A stretch of 37,935 nt of DNA from Saprospiraceae bacterium (GTDB taxonomy: Bacteria > Bacteroidota > Bacteroidia > Chitinophagales > Saprospiraceae). Position numbers and translations under genes: made by a program. The stretch lies in the NCBI GenBank assembly GCA_020628645.1, contig JAHDES010000061.1:1-37935 (forward strand), given 5' to 3'. This document shows, one piece after another, positions 8,880 to 17,469 of the stretch. Position 1 is the first letter of the stretch. Every line of letters starts with the position of its first letter. Below the pieces are notes generated by a model, which was not told the origin of the DNA, did not search any database, and worked only from the letters and a program-made list of their open reading frames with translations.

Positions 8880-11063
8880 ATGAATTCTAAAAATATACTT
8901 CTCAATAGCATTTTAATTATTCTTTTAATCAGTGTTTCTGCCTGTTTTAAAGATTTAGACACGGTGCCAATAGATCAAAATGTGAGTACTTCTACACTCA
9001 TTTTTGAAGATGCAGATTCTTACAAAAAATTCTTAGCAAAACTATATGCAGGATTGGCAGTTACAGGTCAAGAAGGCCCCGCTGGCAATAGTGATATTGA
9101 CGATATCGACGAAGGTTTTGGACAATATTTACGAATGTATTGGTATCATCAAGAATTGACCACAGAAGAAGCTGTTATCGGTTGGAATGACCAAACCATT
9201 GCTGATTTCCACGATCAAGATTGGTCGGCTACGGATGGATTTATCTTTGCGATGTATAGTCGTATTTATTTTCAAGTGGCATTGTGTAATGAATTTTTAC
9301 GAGAAACCACAGCTGAAAAATTGAATGAGCGTGGTGTAGCAGCTACTTTACAAACTGAAATTGAAGGTTTCCGTGCCGAAGCACGTTTTCTTCGTGCTTT
9401 GAGTTATTGGCATGCCTTAGATTTATTCAGAAATGTACCCTTTGTTACAGAGGAAGATATTGTGGGTCAGTTTTTCCCTGAACAAATTCAAGCAACTGAT
9501 TTATTCAACTATATCGAAGGTGAATTATTAGCCATTGAAGGAACAATTGTTCCTGTAAGAAGCAATGAATATGCCCGTGCCGACCAAGGTGCTGTTTGGG
9601 CTTTATTAGCTAAATTATATTTGAATGCAGAAGTCTATACAGGTACAGCGCGCTGGAATGATTGTGTTGCCAATTGCGATAAAATCATCAATGCAGGGTA
9701 TACCTTAGAACCTGAATATGGTCATTTATTTCTAGCCGATAATCACAATTCTGATGAAGTAATCTTTCCAATTGCTTTTGACGGGGCAAGTATACAAACT
9801 TGGGGCGGTATGACCTTTATTATTCGTGCAGGAATTGGTGGTGAAATGGATGCTACTGAGTCAGGTGTTGCTAGCGGATGGGGCGGGTCAAGAACGACGC
9901 GTCAATTGGTAGAAAAATTTGGAGAACTAGGTGGATTAGTAGCAGAACCAACAGATGGTAATACGGTGCTTTATCCTAAAGTTTATACACCAGCTTCCTA
10001 TCAAGGCTTTGATTATTCGGATACTGATAATGCACTTTCTTCAGTCAATTCAGATAAGATTTTTGAAGGCTATAAATATTTTCCAGAAGCAGGAGAATTT
10101 AAAGTCACTCAAATTCCATCAGAATCAGCTCCTGATTTTGGAGATAACGATGGAGATGGTGTACTCGATCAATTTGGTGCTCCAATACCTGTACCTGAAG
10201 CAGGTTTGTATTTTATCAAGGTTGATTTAAATGATAATACGTATGAATTAACCAAAACGTCTTGGGGTGTATTAGGCGATGCTGTAGGAGGATGGGATGA
10301 AGATCAGGATTTTGTTTGGGATGAAGAGCAGCAAGCTTTACGAACAGTAGTGCTTTCTAGTGGCGGAGCTATTAAATTCCGCGCAAATGATGCCTGGGAT
10401 GTTAATCTCGGAGATACAGGAGGGGATCGCGTTTTAAATTATGGTGGTGATAATATAAATATTCCAGCAGGAGACTATGAAATCTTATTGTTCCTTGATC
10501 GACCTGATTATACCTACCAAATTCGTTTAGCAAGTTTTGATAATCGACCATTCTTCTTTAGTGAAGGACAAACCTTAGACATTGCTGATATCGGCACCTT
10601 CACAGAAGGTTATGCCGTCAATAAATTTAAAAACGTTACTTCTGATGGTGTACCTGGGGTAGATCAAGATCATGCCGATACAGATTTCCCGATGTTCCGT
10701 TTGGCTGATGCTTATTTAATGGGAGCAGAAGCCCTACTTCGATCAGGTGGCGACCAAACCAAAGCACTTAATTATGTCAATGAAGTTCGTACTAGAGCAT
10801 TTAAAAGTCCAGGTGGGAATATTCCTGCAAGTGATTTGACGCTGGATTTTATTTTGGACGAGCGTGCAAGAGAATTTTACTGGGAATGCCATCGAAGAAC
10901 AGACTTAGTTCGATTTGGTCAATTTTCAGATGGCACCTATCGCTGGGCTTGGAAAGGCGGTGTTCCAGAAGGTCAAGCAGTAGACGGATTCCGAAATGTA
11001 TTTCCTATCCCCTCTTCTGATTTGGGTGCAAATCCTAATTTGGTACAAAACGAAGGTTATTAA
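8880..11063 (+). CDS. SusD/RagB-type surface lipoprotein with two inserted SusE/F-type modules
   Basis: This 727-residue protein is the substrate-binding lid of the SusC at 5889. It is a lipoprotein (SVSAC, C22). The SusD fold is seen at residues about 24-352 (including ARFLRALSYWHALDLFRNVP and the TPR-like RADQGAVWALLAKLYLNAEV) and resumes at about 555-727 (FRLADAYLMGAEALLR, NYVNEVRTRA, LDERAREFYWECHRRTDLVRFG). Between them, residues about 365-550 form two consecutive modules of SusE/SusF type: module 1 (365-457) has TPASYQGFD, YFPEAGEFKVT and PEAGLYFIKVDL; module 2 (460-550) has WGVLGDAVGGWDEDQD, AIKFRANDAWDVNLGD and NINIPAGDYEI. Ordinary SusD proteins are about 500-600 residues, so the extra length is the insertion. 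The frame is intact with no sign of frameshift. The same module type occurs five times in the next gene. Binding of alpha-glucan by the insert is inferred. Confidence 0.95.
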   Translation: MNSKNILLNSILIILLISVSACFKDLDTVPIDQNVSTSTLIFEDADSYKKFLAKLYAGLAVTGQEGPAGNSDIDDIDEGFGQYLRMYWYHQELTTEEAVIGWNDQTIADFHDQDWSATDGFIFAMYSRIYFQVALCNEFLRETTAEKLNERGVAATLQTEIEGFRAEARFLRALSYWHALDLFRNVPFVTEEDIVGQFFPEQIQATDLFNYIEGELLAIEGTIVPVRSNEYARADQGAVWALLAKLYLNAEVYTGTARWNDCVANCDKIINAGYTLEPEYGHLFLADNHNSDEVIFPIAFDGASIQTWGGMTFIIRAGIGGEMDATESGVASGWGGSRTTRQLVEKFGELGGLVAEPTDGNTVLYPKVYTPASYQGFDYSDTDNALSSVNSDKIFEGYKYFPEAGEFKVTQIPSESAPDFGDNDGDGVLDQFGAPIPVPEAGLYFIKVDLNDNTYELTKTSWGVLGDAVGGWDEDQDFVWDEEQQALRTVVLSSGGAIKFRANDAWDVNLGDTGGDRVLNYGGDNINIPAGDYEILLFLDRPDYTYQIRLASFDNRPFFFSEGQTLDIADIGTFTEGYAVNKFKNVTSDGVPGVDQDHADTDFPMFRLADAYLMGAEALLRSGGDQTKALNYVNEVRTRAFKSPGGNIPASDLTLDFILDERAREFYWECHRRTDLVRFGQFSDGTYRWAWKGGVPEGQAVDGFRNVFPIPSSDLGANPNLVQNEGY

Positions 11064-11082
11064 TTTTAATTCAAAACCGATT

Positions 11083-11135
11083 GGAGAAGTTTCTTAACTT
11101 CTCCATAAGTATATCAAGCGAGCTTCCTAACTCGC
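11083..11135. repeat. Paired-hairpin intergenic element, copy 1
   Basis: Hairpin 1 has a perfect 9-bp stem (GGAGAAGTT 11083-11091 with AACTTCTCC 11096-11104) and a TCTT loop. Hairpin 2 pairs GCGAGCT (11118-11124) with AACTCGC (11129-11135), with one C-A mismatch and a TCCT loop. The spacer ends ATATCAA. A second copy is at 24063-24114 with the same order and spacing. This copy lies 20 bases after the SusD stop and 90 bases before the SusE/F-type gene. Confidence 0.8.
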
Positions 11136-11225
11136 ACAATAATTAGTCAAGAATAGAATCTACTTCACTTATATGATTTCTTTGGCTAAAAATTCTTTAA
11201 TACGTTAACTATTAAATCAAAATTT

Positions 11226-12989
11226 ATGAAAAAACAATTACTTCTTTTAAGCTTTTTAAGTCTCCTTTGTACAGGTATCTTTGCGCAGACAAGCGTAGGT
11301 ATCATTGGTACAGCTACCCCTGGTGGTTGGGATGCCGATACAGATTTAGTTCAGGATATGGATAATCCTGATCTTTGGACACTTTCCGTTACCCTTTTCA
11401 ATGGTGAAGCAAAATTCCGTGCTGATGATGATTGGGCAGTTAATTGGGGTTCAACGGATTTCCCTACAGGTACTGGTGAACAAGATGGTTCAAATATCCC
11501 CGTTTTTGCTGGAGATTATGATATTACTTTTAATTCAGCTACGGGCGAATATCATTTCGCTGTTCGTTCTGATGTTGGGTTAATCGGTGATGCGACCCCT
11601 GGTGGTTGGGATGCCGATACCGATATGTTTTTTGATACTTTACCTAATAAATATTTTCTTCCTGTTACCTTAGGAATGGGTGAGTGTAAATTCCGTCAAG
11701 ATGATGAATGGACAGTGAATTGGGGAGCTGCAGATTTCCCTATGGGTGTTGGTATGCAAGATGGACCAAACATTCCTATTGAAATGGCGGGCGATTATAT
11801 GGTTCGTTTTGATAAATCAACTGGAGAATACAGTTTCGAACAATTAATTACCTATGAATCTATTGGTCTTATTGGCGATGCTACGCCAGGTGGTTGGGAT
11901 ACTGACACCGACATGATTCAAAATGCGGCTAATCCAGATGAATGGTCTATTAGTTTGACTTTAGGTGATGGTGGCGCGAAATTCCGTGCAAATGATATGT
12001 GGACGTTCAATTGGGGAGGTACAGATTTTCCATCTGGAACGGCTGTAGAAGCTGGAGACAATATTCCTGTAACAGCGGGCGATTATCTAGTAAAATTCAA
12101 TACCGAAACTTTAGAGTATAGCTTTACGGAAATTGTTGAATATTCTACAGTTGGTATTATTGGCGATGCTACTCCTGGTGGTTGGGATGCCGATACCGAT
12201 ATGGAAAAAGATGCAGAAGATGGTTCTATGTGGTCACTTCGTGTAATTCTTGGAGATGGCGAAGCAAAATTCCGTGCTGAAGATGAATGGACAGTGAATT
12301 GGGGTGCAGGTGATTTCCCAATGGGAGTTGCTACACAAGATGGTGCAAATATTCCAATTACAGCCGGTGAGTATATTATTACTTTTAATTCTGTAACAGG
12401 CGAATATAATTTTGAAGAAATTGTTGTCTTTAATACAGTGGGACTAATTGGCCCTGCTATTGAAGGAAATGCTTGGGATGTAGATGTAGATTTGACCCAA
12501 GATGGATCGAATGAACATTTATGGGCATTAGCAGAAATTGACTTAATTGACGGGGAAGCGAAATTCCGAGCAGAAGATGAGTGGACAGTAAACTGGGGTG
12601 CAGTAGATTTTCCTGTTGGTGTTGGTGTACAAGATGGTCCAAATATCATCATTTCGGAAGGTACTTATGGTATCACGATTAATACCTTAACAGGGGACTA
12701 TCTTTTCGGTGAGCCACTTTCTGCTGGTGAAGTTTTAGATCCTGCAAGTATCAAGGTATTCCCTAATCCTACTTCGAATTTACTTCAAGTTGAATTAGAA
12801 GCTGTTGAGATTAAAGGCGATGCTCAATTTACGATCTTTGATATGACAGGCAAAGTATTACAACAAGTAGAATTAAATACAAATGGTACAATTCGCCTAG
12901 ATGTGAGCCAATTACAAACGGGCAATTATTTATTACACATTTCCAATGAAGATTACATCATTGGAAAACGTTTTAGTGTAGTAAAATAA
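11226..12989 (+). CDS. Five-module SusE/SusF-type glycan-binding protein with T9SS sorting domain
   Basis: This 587-residue secreted protein consists of a signal peptide (1-20, ending GIFA), five tandem SusE/F-type beta-sandwich modules and a T9SS type A C-terminal domain. Modules begin at about residues 23, 116, 212, 308 and 405, with a period of 93-97 residues. Each starts like VGLIGDATPGGWDADTD, has a middle KFRAEDEWTVNWG segment and ends like AGDYxITFNxxTGEYxF. Module 5 is the most diverged at its start (GPAIEGNAWDVDVD). The sorting domain (about 507-587) begins IKVFPNPTSNLLQVEL and ends LHISNEDYIIGKRFSVVK. Classical SusE/SusF proteins are lipoproteins with two or three modules; this one lacks a lipobox and would reach the surface by the T9SS. 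The predicted role is to hold alpha-glucan near SusCD; it follows the SusD gene by 162 bases and ends before a strong terminator. Confidence 0.92.
   Translation: MKKQLLLLSFLSLLCTGIFAQTSVGIIGTATPGGWDADTDLVQDMDNPDLWTLSVTLFNGEAKFRADDDWAVNWGSTDFPTGTGEQDGSNIPVFAGDYDITFNSATGEYHFAVRSDVGLIGDATPGGWDADTDMFFDTLPNKYFLPVTLGMGECKFRQDDEWTVNWGAADFPMGVGMQDGPNIPIEMAGDYMVRFDKSTGEYSFEQLITYESIGLIGDATPGGWDTDTDMIQNAANPDEWSISLTLGDGGAKFRANDMWTFNWGGTDFPSGTAVEAGDNIPVTAGDYLVKFNTETLEYSFTEIVEYSTVGIIGDATPGGWDADTDMEKDAEDGSMWSLRVILGDGEAKFRAEDEWTVNWGAGDFPMGVATQDGANIPITAGEYIITFNSVTGEYNFEEIVVFNTVGLIGPAIEGNAWDVDVDLTQDGSNEHLWALAEIDLIDGEAKFRAEDEWTVNWGAVDFPVGVGVQDGPNIIISEGTYGITINTLTGDYLFGEPLSAGEVLDPASIKVFPNPTSNLLQVELEAVEIKGDAQFTIFDMTGKVLQQVELNTNGTIRLDVSQLQTGNYLLHISNEDYIIGKRFSVVK
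11292..12710 (+). repeat. Five coding tandem repeats of about 290 bp
   Basis: The repeats span roughly 11292-11564, 11571-11843, 11859-12131, 12147-12419 and 12438-12710. Each encodes one SusE/F-type module. Conserved nucleotide stretches such as GCGAAATTCCG and ACAGTGAATTGGGG recur between units, indicating internal duplication. Confidence 0.9.
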
Positions 12990-13015
12990 TGACAAATACT
13001 TTTGTATGAAACGAA

Positions 13016-13048
13016 AGCCAGCATGATGAATTTTATGCTGGCTTTTTT
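13016..13048 (+). terminator. Rho-independent terminator after the SusCD-E/F unit
   Basis: AGCCAGCAT (13016-13024) pairs perfectly with ATGCTGGCT (13035-13043) over a 10-base loop and is followed by a T-run. It lies 27 bases after the SusE/F-type stop codon. The remaining bases to 13222 show no gene. Confidence 0.9.
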
Positions 13049-13222
13049 ATTGCCAGAAAAGGATAATAGACTGTGACATAGTTATTTACGAAATATGGTA
13101 TTCTTGTATTTCTTGGCAAGAAATTTGATTTTTCCTTTCCATAAGAATTAGGGACTTCATTATCATTTTCCTCCCCACTCCATCCCTTCTTCTACAATAA
13201 TTGATGACTTAAATAAAGTAGT

Positions 13223-15331
13223 ATGCGCGTCTTTGTCTTGAAATCGCCTGAAAGAGGCTATGGTTTTTCTATTGGTACTGTTCTCTTTCTTTTCTTTTGC
13301 TTCAATATCATTTTCCAAACTAAGCTTCCTGCGCAATGTAATTGTGAGGAATATATTTATTTGAACGAACCAGAAGCAGGAGGTAAAGTACACAAGTTTC
13401 GGGTAAACCCTGATGGTAGTGTATTTGAAATCTTCAATACTGGTGGAACAACTTGGTATCCTGGAGCAAACGGCAGTGAAATGTCGTCTCCACATGGATT
13501 AGGCGTAGATATAAATGGCTTTTTCTATATTTCAGAAACTGTGACTGGAAATATTAGAAAATTAAACTGTGAAGGAGGGATAGAACTTGCCTCAGATTTT
13601 GAGATAGTTGTACCTAATTACGTCTATAATATTACCTCTATAGGCAATATTATTTACACCAGTTATGGAGAATCTTATGATATTTGTGATGCGCAATCTC
13701 AAGGAAGTGTTTGTTTCAATGGTCCAGGAAGTGTTCAACAATGGCACAATTGGGGATTATGGTACGATGAAAACACAGGTTATTTTTATCAGACAGCGCA
13801 TTCAGAGCCAACAGTCTATCGATTCACCCAATACGATTATGGTAGTGGAATTTGTATTGATCCTTTCATCAATGAAGGAACTACGGCAGTACCTGTAGTA
13901 GGAACCAATACGCTTCCTCAAGATGTAGGTGGTTTTGGTATAACAACCGACAGAGATGGAAATATCTATGTCGATTATGGAGGTTATAATCAGCCCGGAG
14001 GGTTATTAAAATATGATGCGAATGGAAATTTCATTAAAATGAGTATTATTGATACCGCAGAAGATGGGGCAGGATATTGGGGAAATTATGGTGTCGTCTA
14101 TAGCGAAACCTGTAACTGTTTGTATGTTTCCAATTTAACTAATTTCGAGGATTGTCTTTCACGTTTCGATACAGAGTTAAACTATACAGGTGTAGCGGTA
14201 GGCCCTACAGGAGATACTGGTCAGGGACAAACTAGTTTTAGTTCTTCTAAAGCTTTAGCAATCAATACGGAGTGTTGCCCAAATATTACTAACCAAACGA
14301 TTAATCAAGAATATTGTAGTACACAAGTAGGCGATCAAGTATTTTTAATTGACTTTTTACCTTGTGAAAATATTTGTTCTGGAACTTGGTCGATAGGAAC
14401 ACCTAATGAAGCAGGAACTTTTAATCCTTGTAATAGTAGCCTTACCTATCAACAACCGGGAACCTCTTGTTTTTCGTATGATTATGTACCTGATTTAAGT
14501 AATCCTAGTAATTTATGCAACGAATTTCATTTTGATATTTGTATTACGTTTGATTCTCCACCAACTGTAGTTCTAGATGATGCTGAAACTTGTCCAGAGA
14601 CATCAACTAGTTTTTCAGTAGATGCTACTGGTGGACAAACGCCCTATACTTATTCTTGGACAGTACCTGGTGGTGCTTCTAATCCAGGTAATTCTCCAGA
14701 TGTGAATTCAACTATAACAGGCGGTATTTATGTAGTAACCGTAACAGATGGAAACGATTGCTCTGCTTCAGATTTTGGACGATTAACGATACTACCTTGT
14801 GATTTTCCACATACTGACAATCGTTATTGTAGTGGAGAATTACCTTGTCATGAAATTGATAATAATCTATATCTTGGATCAAGCATATCAAATGATCCTG
14901 ACCCATCTGTTCCTACAGATGATAATGATGGTTTTTTATACCCCAATAATATTCACCCTGGCAATGTGATACATGTACGTGCAGTAATTGTAAACAATAC
15001 AGGTAACACGGCGCATTTAAAAGGATGGATTGATTGGAACAATGATGGAGATTTCAATGATGCGAATGAAGAAATAGAAGATAATGCCTATCCTTCTGGT
15101 ACCTATAATGGAAGTTATACAGTATCTGTTCCTGTTACGGTGCCTGATAATGTAGTACAAGATGAAGATTTGGGCGTATTTTGGAGATTGAGCACAGATG
15201 CAGCAAGTATTGCTTCGCCTTGTTTAGTAGGAGGAGTTTGTAGTGCAGATGGAGAAGTGGAATATCATAACTTAAGAGTGTCGTGTAAAACCGATCAATG
15301 TTTACCTGCTGCCACACAAGTGAGTAATTAA
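13223..15331 (+). CDS. Secreted multidomain protein: propeller-like region, SprB repeat, GEVED domain
   Basis: This 702-residue protein has a signal peptide (hydrophobic core 17-31, cleavage near LPAQ-C). Residues about 42-355 look like an NHL or SMP-type beta-propeller: SSPHGLGVDINGFFYIS and GGFGITTDRDGNIYVDYGG have the repeated 'D-G-N/F-x-Y-I/V' blade pattern. A cysteine-rich stretch follows (360-445). Residues about 450-525 resemble an SprB-type repeat (FSVDATGGQTPYTYSW, GIYVVTVTDGNDCSASD). Residues about 527-690 form a GEVED domain (GWIDWNNDGDFNDANEEI, ending DGEVEYHNLRV). The C-terminus CKTDQCLPAATQVSN does not resemble a standard T9SS sorting domain, so the export route after Sec is unclear. 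It sits between two terminators and is probably a single-gene unit. Adhesion or surface binding is a reasonable guess; no enzyme motif was seen. Confidence 0.85.
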   Translation: MRVFVLKSPERGYGFSIGTVLFLFFCFNIIFQTKLPAQCNCEEYIYLNEPEAGGKVHKFRVNPDGSVFEIFNTGGTTWYPGANGSEMSSPHGLGVDINGFFYISETVTGNIRKLNCEGGIELASDFEIVVPNYVYNITSIGNIIYTSYGESYDICDAQSQGSVCFNGPGSVQQWHNWGLWYDENTGYFYQTAHSEPTVYRFTQYDYGSGICIDPFINEGTTAVPVVGTNTLPQDVGGFGITTDRDGNIYVDYGGYNQPGGLLKYDANGNFIKMSIIDTAEDGAGYWGNYGVVYSETCNCLYVSNLTNFEDCLSRFDTELNYTGVAVGPTGDTGQGQTSFSSSKALAINTECCPNITNQTINQEYCSTQVGDQVFLIDFLPCENICSGTWSIGTPNEAGTFNPCNSSLTYQQPGTSCFSYDYVPDLSNPSNLCNEFHFDICITFDSPPTVVLDDAETCPETSTSFSVDATGGQTPYTYSWTVPGGASNPGNSPDVNSTITGGIYVVTVTDGNDCSASDFGRLTILPCDFPHTDNRYCSGELPCHEIDNNLYLGSSISNDPDPSVPTDDNDGFLYPNNIHPGNVIHVRAVIVNNTGNTAHLKGWIDWNNDGDFNDANEEIEDNAYPSGTYNGSYTVSVPVTVPDNVVQDEDLGVFWRLSTDAASIASPCLVGGVCSADGEVEYHNLRVSCKTDQCLPAATQVSN

Positions 15332-15359
15332 ATCAAAGAGTCATAAGATAAATTAATGG

Positions 15360-15393
15360 GCCAGTATGTTATCGTTGCATACTGGCTTTTTTT
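15360..15393 (+). terminator. Rho-independent terminator after the GEVED protein
   Basis: GCCAGTATG (15360-15368) pairs perfectly with CATACTGGC (15378-15386), with a 9-base loop and seven Ts after the stem. It lies 28 bases after the stop codon. The stem closely resembles the terminator at 13016 (both end in CTGGC followed by Ts). Confidence 0.9.
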
Positions 15394-15504
15394 ATTTCTG
15401 TTGATTTAAATATTCCATGAATAATCAAACATATATTCATTTGATTTGTTTTTTAGATAGAAAAGGGAGAATATTGTATCACTATTTAACCACCAGATTA
15501 CTTT

Positions 15505-15894
15505 ATGGAAACCAATCAAAATAGAGGATTAATGGCAAGCATTTTTGGAATGCGTTGTCCACGTTGTAGAGAAGGGAAATTATTTAACACCCCTACTTTT
15601 TCCTATCAAAAACCGACAGAAATGCCCTCGCATTGCCCCTCTTGTGGACAGAATTATATGCCAGAACCAGGATTTTGGTATGGTGCAATGTTCATTTCTT
15701 ACATTTGGACGGCTTTTGCTTGCTTATTCTTTGTGGGCTTTGGCATTTTTGCTTTAGGAATGAGTATTAATGGGGCATTTATTGCATTGGTCATAACTTG
15801 TGCGATCTTCTTCTTTTGGATATTCCGTATCTCTCGTTCCATTTGGTTTCATATATATGTGAAATATGATCCTTTAGCAAAGGAAAGGAACTAG
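15505..15894 (+). CDS. DUF983 family zinc-ribbon membrane protein
   Basis: This 129-residue protein matches the DUF983 family: an N-terminal zinc ribbon with C18-x2-C21 (CPRC) and C44-x2-C47 (CPSC), then two transmembrane helices at about 61-84 and 88-108, with a short basic C-terminal tail ending YDPLAKERN. The length is typical. The family is widespread in Bacteroidota and Proteobacteria, and its biochemical role is not established. The ribbon is predicted to face the cytoplasm. Its 173-base upstream gap holds the terminator of the preceding gene, so it is probably transcribed alone. Its stop is two bases from the stop of the convergent M61-type gene, with no terminator between them. Confidence 0.92.
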   Translation: METNQNRGLMASIFGMRCPRCREGKLFNTPTFSYQKPTEMPSHCPSCGQNYMPEPGFWYGAMFISYIWTAFACLFFVGFGIFALGMSINGAFIALVITCAIFFFWIFRISRSIWFHIYVKYDPLAKERN

Positions 15895-15896
15895 AT

Positions 15897-17450
15897 TTAT
15901 TGGTCAATCCATTGTTTTCTTAGTGCACGCTGCTCATCTGACAATTGATCCATTATTGTAATTGCTCCTTTATTGAGTTGTAGACCTACTTTTTCTAATG
16001 TATTGACTAATGGTAATTTCTCAGTACCAATTATGTATTTTTTAAAAAAATCAGATAATTCAGGAAAACCCGTTAGTTCCACGATTTCATCAAATAATTT
16101 TTCATCATCAAAAGATTTGTGGATTCCATAGCGATCAATTAAATCCATCACCAAATTTTGAGTACCATACGACCCATTGGATAGTTCTCTCAATTTAACA
16201 TCCAAACAAAGATTAAGTAAAGCCCCTTTCAGATAGACATTATAATACTGATCTTGTTTTTCCATGGCATTCAAACTCAAATCAGTAAAGGACAAATTAT
16301 TATCAAATTCTTCCATTTGTTTTAATTTGCGTTCCAATACTTGAAGAAATTCGGAAAGTTCTTGTACGCCATTTTTGATAGGCATGTGTATCGTAAAATA
16401 TTCTGTCATTCCTTCATACAACCATAAGTGTCTGGAAAATTGCGGTTCGTTAAAATCATAATTGGCGATTTCATGCGAATGAATTCCCAAAGGCATGAGC
16501 GTATGGAAAAATTCATGACTCGCTATACCATACACATTTTCTCTGATGATCTCCAAATCCAAAGGCATGTAAAAAAGAATAATCGTAGAATGAGAATGCT
16601 CTAATCCATCTGCCATGTAGGAATTGGGATCGGGATTTAGATTATGAAATAACATGAAGGTATACTTTTCGACAGGAAGTTTTCCGCCCAAATATTTCGT
16701 TTGATTAATTAGTAAGGGTTTAATATAATTGGCAATTTCACGAGCAATGAGCTGTTTGGAAGAGGAATAGCAAGCCACTTCCACATCAATGTTATCAAGT
16801 TGAATCAGAGCTGTATCAGGAGCAGCATATAAAATGGGATTATCTACCAACTGATGATAATCACTAACTAAATATTTATCTTGAGTAGCAGTTGAGCTTA
16901 TTTTTTCAAGACTCGTCGCTCCATAAAAAGGAGTAGCTTTGTTGATTGCCAATTCAATCGGGAAATGGTCTAAGCCCCTAAAATAGCCAAACAAACAATT
17001 TGGGTTGATTAAAAAGACATCTTCTTGGAAGGTACTTGCTGCAGATTTGTAAAAGCCTCTTTTCATCTCAAAATCAAATTCTTCCCAAGTGTCATCAACC
17101 ATGTATTCAATCGTAGCAATTTGATTAGCATTATTGATTTCCCAGCAATTTTGATCTATACGATTTGTCTCCATTTCTTTCCCATTCCGATTTTTAACAG
17201 TAATGGTATTGATATATTGACCAAAATCCATAGCTCCGTAAATACCAGGGACTATTTTGGGGAAACAAAATGTAGTACTCCTCTCTTGTAATGGATCAAT
17301 GGAAAGCTTGACTTGTACTTGATCATTTTGATAGTTGGCTAAATCGAGCTCATAAGAATACTTAGAAAAAGGAATATTGGTTTTGTTAAGTTGATTGGTT
17401 TTACAGCCAAGTAAAAATACACAGGCGAGTAGGATAATTATTTTGTTCAT
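15897..17450 (-). CDS. M61-type metallopeptidase lipoprotein, lacking a PDZ domain
   Basis: This 517-residue protein resembles M61 glycyl-aminopeptidase-like enzymes. The signal peptide ends in a lipobox (FLLGC, C16). The N-terminal part (about 30-210) is the beta-rich M61 N-domain; GLEHSHST (282-289) is the family segment before the active site. The zinc site is H312-E313-F-F-H316 with a third ligand E346 in LWLYEGMTEYF. Typical bacterial M61 proteins continue into a PDZ domain; here the chain stops soon after the helical domain with LPLVNTLEKVGLQLNKG, so the PDZ is missing or reduced to a few residues. The gene starts 19 bases after the CotH-type gene and is likely co-transcribed with it. 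It would act in the periplasm or at the cell surface on peptides; the substrate is unknown. Confidence 0.87.
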   Translation of the reverse strand: MNKIIILLACVFLLGCKTNQLNKTNIPFSKYSYELDLANYQNDQVQVKLSIDPLQERSTTFCFPKIVPGIYGAMDFGQYINTITVKNRNGKEMETNRIDQNCWEINNANQIATIEYMVDDTWEEFDFEMKRGFYKSAASTFQEDVFLINPNCLFGYFRGLDHFPIELAINKATPFYGATSLEKISSTATQDKYLVSDYHQLVDNPILYAAPDTALIQLDNIDVEVACYSSSKQLIAREIANYIKPLLINQTKYLGGKLPVEKYTFMLFHNLNPDPNSYMADGLEHSHSTIILFYMPLDLEIIRENVYGIASHEFFHTLMPLGIHSHEIANYDFNEPQFSRHLWLYEGMTEYFTIHMPIKNGVQELSEFLQVLERKLKQMEEFDNNLSFTDLSLNAMEKQDQYYNVYLKGALLNLCLDVKLRELSNGSYGTQNLVMDLIDRYGIHKSFDDEKLFDEIVELTGFPELSDFFKKYIIGTEKLPLVNTLEKVGLQLNKGAITIMDQLSDEQRALRKQWIDQ

Positions 17451-17469
17451 TTTTTGAGGGTATTTGGTC

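Noticed and set aside
12083-12652. A 189-residue minus-strand open frame inside the SusE/F-type gene
   Set aside because: It is a shadow of the repeated coding units on the plus strand; its sequence is serine/proline-rich antisense with no signal peptide or domain.
11292-12710. Regularly spaced repeats resembling a CRISPR array or satellite
   Set aside because: Units are about 290 bp, fully coding and in frame; there are no short identical repeats with unique spacers and no cas genes.
13163-13495. A 110-residue minus-strand open frame over the start of the GEVED protein gene
   Set aside because: It is antisense to a signal peptide and domain that are well supported on the plus strand, and has no family features.
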